A DNA stretch of 60,814 nucleotides from UBA4738 sp002413305 (GTDB taxonomy: Bacteria; Actinomycetota; UBA4738): the NCBI GenBank assembly GCA_036847185.1, contig DAIUAM010000019.1, positions 1-60,814 on the forward strand, in the 5' to 3' direction. The translations under genes and the position numbers were made by a program. The notes under the pieces are model-generated. The model was not told the DNA's origin and ran no database searches. It was given only the letters and a program-made list of their open reading frames with translations. Position 1 is the first letter of the stretch. The number at the start of each line of letters is the position of its first letter. This document shows, one piece after another, positions 59,656 through 60,814 of this stretch.

Positions 59656-59697
59656 GAGCCATCGAGCAGGCGATGGCCGGCAGCGCCGGGCGTCACC

Positions 59698-60340
59698 TCA
59701 CCGGGACAGGCGAGCCCGGTCCAGGATGACGATGGAGCCCCGGGCGACCCGGAGCGTCCCTCGGTCCTCTTCCTTCTTCAGCACCCGATTCACCGTGGGC
59801 CGGGTTACCCCGGCCAGGTTGGCCAGGTCCTCCTGGGTGAGGGGGATGACCACTTCGCCATCCCCTTGCCCGTAGACCTCGCACAGCATCCGCAGGCGGA
59901 GGATCAGCCGGGCATCGGCCGAGACGAACAGGGCCTCCACCAGCTGCCGGGAGAGGTTCAGGGCCCGGTCGGACGAGGCGGATCACGGCTTCGTTCAGAG
60001 CCGGGATCCGACGGCGAAACTCGACGAAGTCGTCGATCCGGATGGCCAGGGTCTCGGTGGCCTCCAGCGCGACGGCCTCGGATGTGTGGTAGGCCTCGGA
60101 TCCGTGCACAGCGAGCAACCCCGCCGCGCCCCCCGGGCCCAAGATGGCCATCGTGACCAGGTTCCCCTCCGACGTCGTGCCCTGGATGGCGATGCGGCCC
60201 GATCGGATGACGTGGAAGGTGTCGGCTCGGTCGCCCTCGTGCCAGATCATCTCCCGCCTGGCGAACCGGCGACGGCGGCCGGCCGCCAAGACTTGGTCCG
60301 CCTCCTCCTCGGGAAGGCCTTGGAGCAGTTCCCAATCCAT
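59698..60340 (-). CDS. CRP/FNR family regulator, frameshifted
   Basis: A regulator of about 213 aa if one extra base near 59970-59976 is removed. The first frame gives the cyclic-nucleotide-fold domain (MIWHEGDRADTFHVIRSGRI, VTMAILGPGGAAGLLAV) up to NEAVIRLV. The other frame gives DRALNLSRQLVEALF and the helix-turn-helix LTQEDLANLAGVTRPTVNRVLKK to the stop at 59698. The cAMP pocket motif with Arg-Ser/Thr is not conserved (AYHTSEAV), and there is no N-terminal Cys cluster, so neither cAMP nor an Fe-S cluster is a clear ligand. ATG 60340 has AGGAGG nine bases upstream. Confidence 0.8.
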
Positions 60341-60504
60341 TCGAAGGCGCCTCCTGCGGGCGGATCAGGCCCGAGCTTAGATGGTCCGAGCCGGCCGACG
60401 GTAGGTCGTGGACGAGAATCCCTCTCGGAGTGTGTCCGCCGTTACACGGGCACCGTTCTCCTGGGCATCGACGGTGCCTCCGTGCACTGGTTGGATGATC
60501 GGCG

Positions 60505-60765
60505 ATGGCTCAGCGCGAACCCCAAACTCGAACGAACGGTTCCCGGGCGCGTGCGGCCGCCGAGGCCGCAGCCGATCTGTTCGACCTCGCCCTCCGGTAC
60601 TGGTCCTTGGGACGCCTCGAGGACGCCCTTCGGGTCGCTCGCCAAGCCGAGGCCATCCTCCCCACAGGTGGAGCAGACCCACCATGCCTCCAAGATGTGG
60701 CGGGCACGGTTCGGGCGATCGAACGACAGCTGAGCGGCCAGCGGCCACCGAGCCACACCCCCTAG
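60505..60765 (+). CDS. small hypothetical, TPR-like (86 aa)
   Basis: A helical protein with AAAEAAADLFDLALRYWSLG and RLEDALRVARQAEAILP, resembling one or two TPR helices; the basic start and Pro-rich end look disordered. ATG has only a weak GGATGATC upstream. It is divergent from the crp-like gene. Confidence 0.5.
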   Translation: MAQREPQTRTNGSRARAAAEAAADLFDLALRYWSLGRLEDALRVARQAEAILPTGGADPPCLQDVAGTVRAIERQLSGQRPPSHTP

Positions 60766-60814
60766 CGGACGACGTCCTGCCAGCGCACATGGCACATGAA
60801 ATAGCTCCGATTCC

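Noticed and set aside
47651..60340. A simple cAMP-CRP circuit linking the three cyclases to the CRP-like gene
   Set aside because: Only one cyclase has a full set of catalytic residues for ATP, and the CRP-like pocket lacks the cAMP-binding Arg-Ser/Thr pair. Proximity alone is not enough.
1..60814. CRISPR arrays, rRNA operons, prophage, integrase or plasmid functions
   Set aside because: No regularly spaced repeats, no rRNA-like sequence, and no integrase, phage structural or replication gene was seen. The only mobile trace is the IS256-like fragment.

Overview
The window is about 70% G+C, has short intergenic gaps, many GTG starts and strong long antisense shadow frames. The gene content fits a high-GC, free-living actinobacterium or a similar lineage such as some Chloroflexota. 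The supporting genes are a DosS-like GAF kinase, group 3b hydrogenase in HyhBGSL order, DUF4193-like zinc protein, split pnt genes and cyclase-AAA regulators. I cannot place it further. Three apparent single-base frameshift zones (10.1-10.7 kb, 34.5 kb, 59.97 kb) suggest either assembly indels or gene decay.

Layout. 0-8.4 kb: GAF-GAF histidine kinase, universal stress protein, OsmC, CBS-BON protein, pyruvate:ferredoxin oxidoreductase and a DHOD-like flavoprotein. 8.4-14.5 kb: ABC-2 exporter, a disrupted small gene, a secreted cupredoxin, a hypothetical exported protein and a multicopper oxidase. 14.6-24 kb: one tightly overlapping operon for a group 3b [NiFe] hydrogenase (four subunits), its endopeptidase and HypF-C-D-E, closed by a 12-bp hairpin. 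24-35.4 kb: small membrane, secreted and cysteine-rich proteins, a CBS-BON protein, an OmpR-type two-component system, ApbE flavinyltransferase plus a haem-binding ferric-reductase-like membrane protein, and a P2-type cation ATPase. 35.4-40.8 kb: CoA-binding protein and an operon of transhydrogenase plus CoA-transferase. 40.9-47.3 kb: nucleoside-type ABC importer (BMP family), adenosine deaminase and two mini-genes. 47.6-60.8 kb: three class III cyclase proteins (one fused to a beta-propeller and a peptide-binding domain), a relic transposase, a NarL-type regulator, a frameshifted CRP-like regulator and a small hypothetical.

How it works together. From 1 to 41 kb the content resembles the mycobacterial DosR (dormancy/hypoxia) regulon: DosS-like kinase beside a Usp, CBS proteins, a CtpF-like P2 ATPase and a 3b hydrogenase. 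Intergenic regions in this part repeatedly carry a palindrome close to GGGNCGNNCGNCCC. I read it as a DosR/OsdR-type operator joining at least nine transcription units into one low-oxygen, redox-balancing regulon (pyruvate oxidation, H2, NAD(P)H exchange, acyl-CoA/CoA exchange). No response regulator for the kinase is inside the window; it may lie just beyond the left edge. The least familiar part is a twice-occurring pair of small membrane/exported proteins, one copy next to the ApbE and ferric-reductase-like genes, which may form an extracytosolic flavin/haem redox module. The right part (after 47 kb) looks like a separate signalling block.
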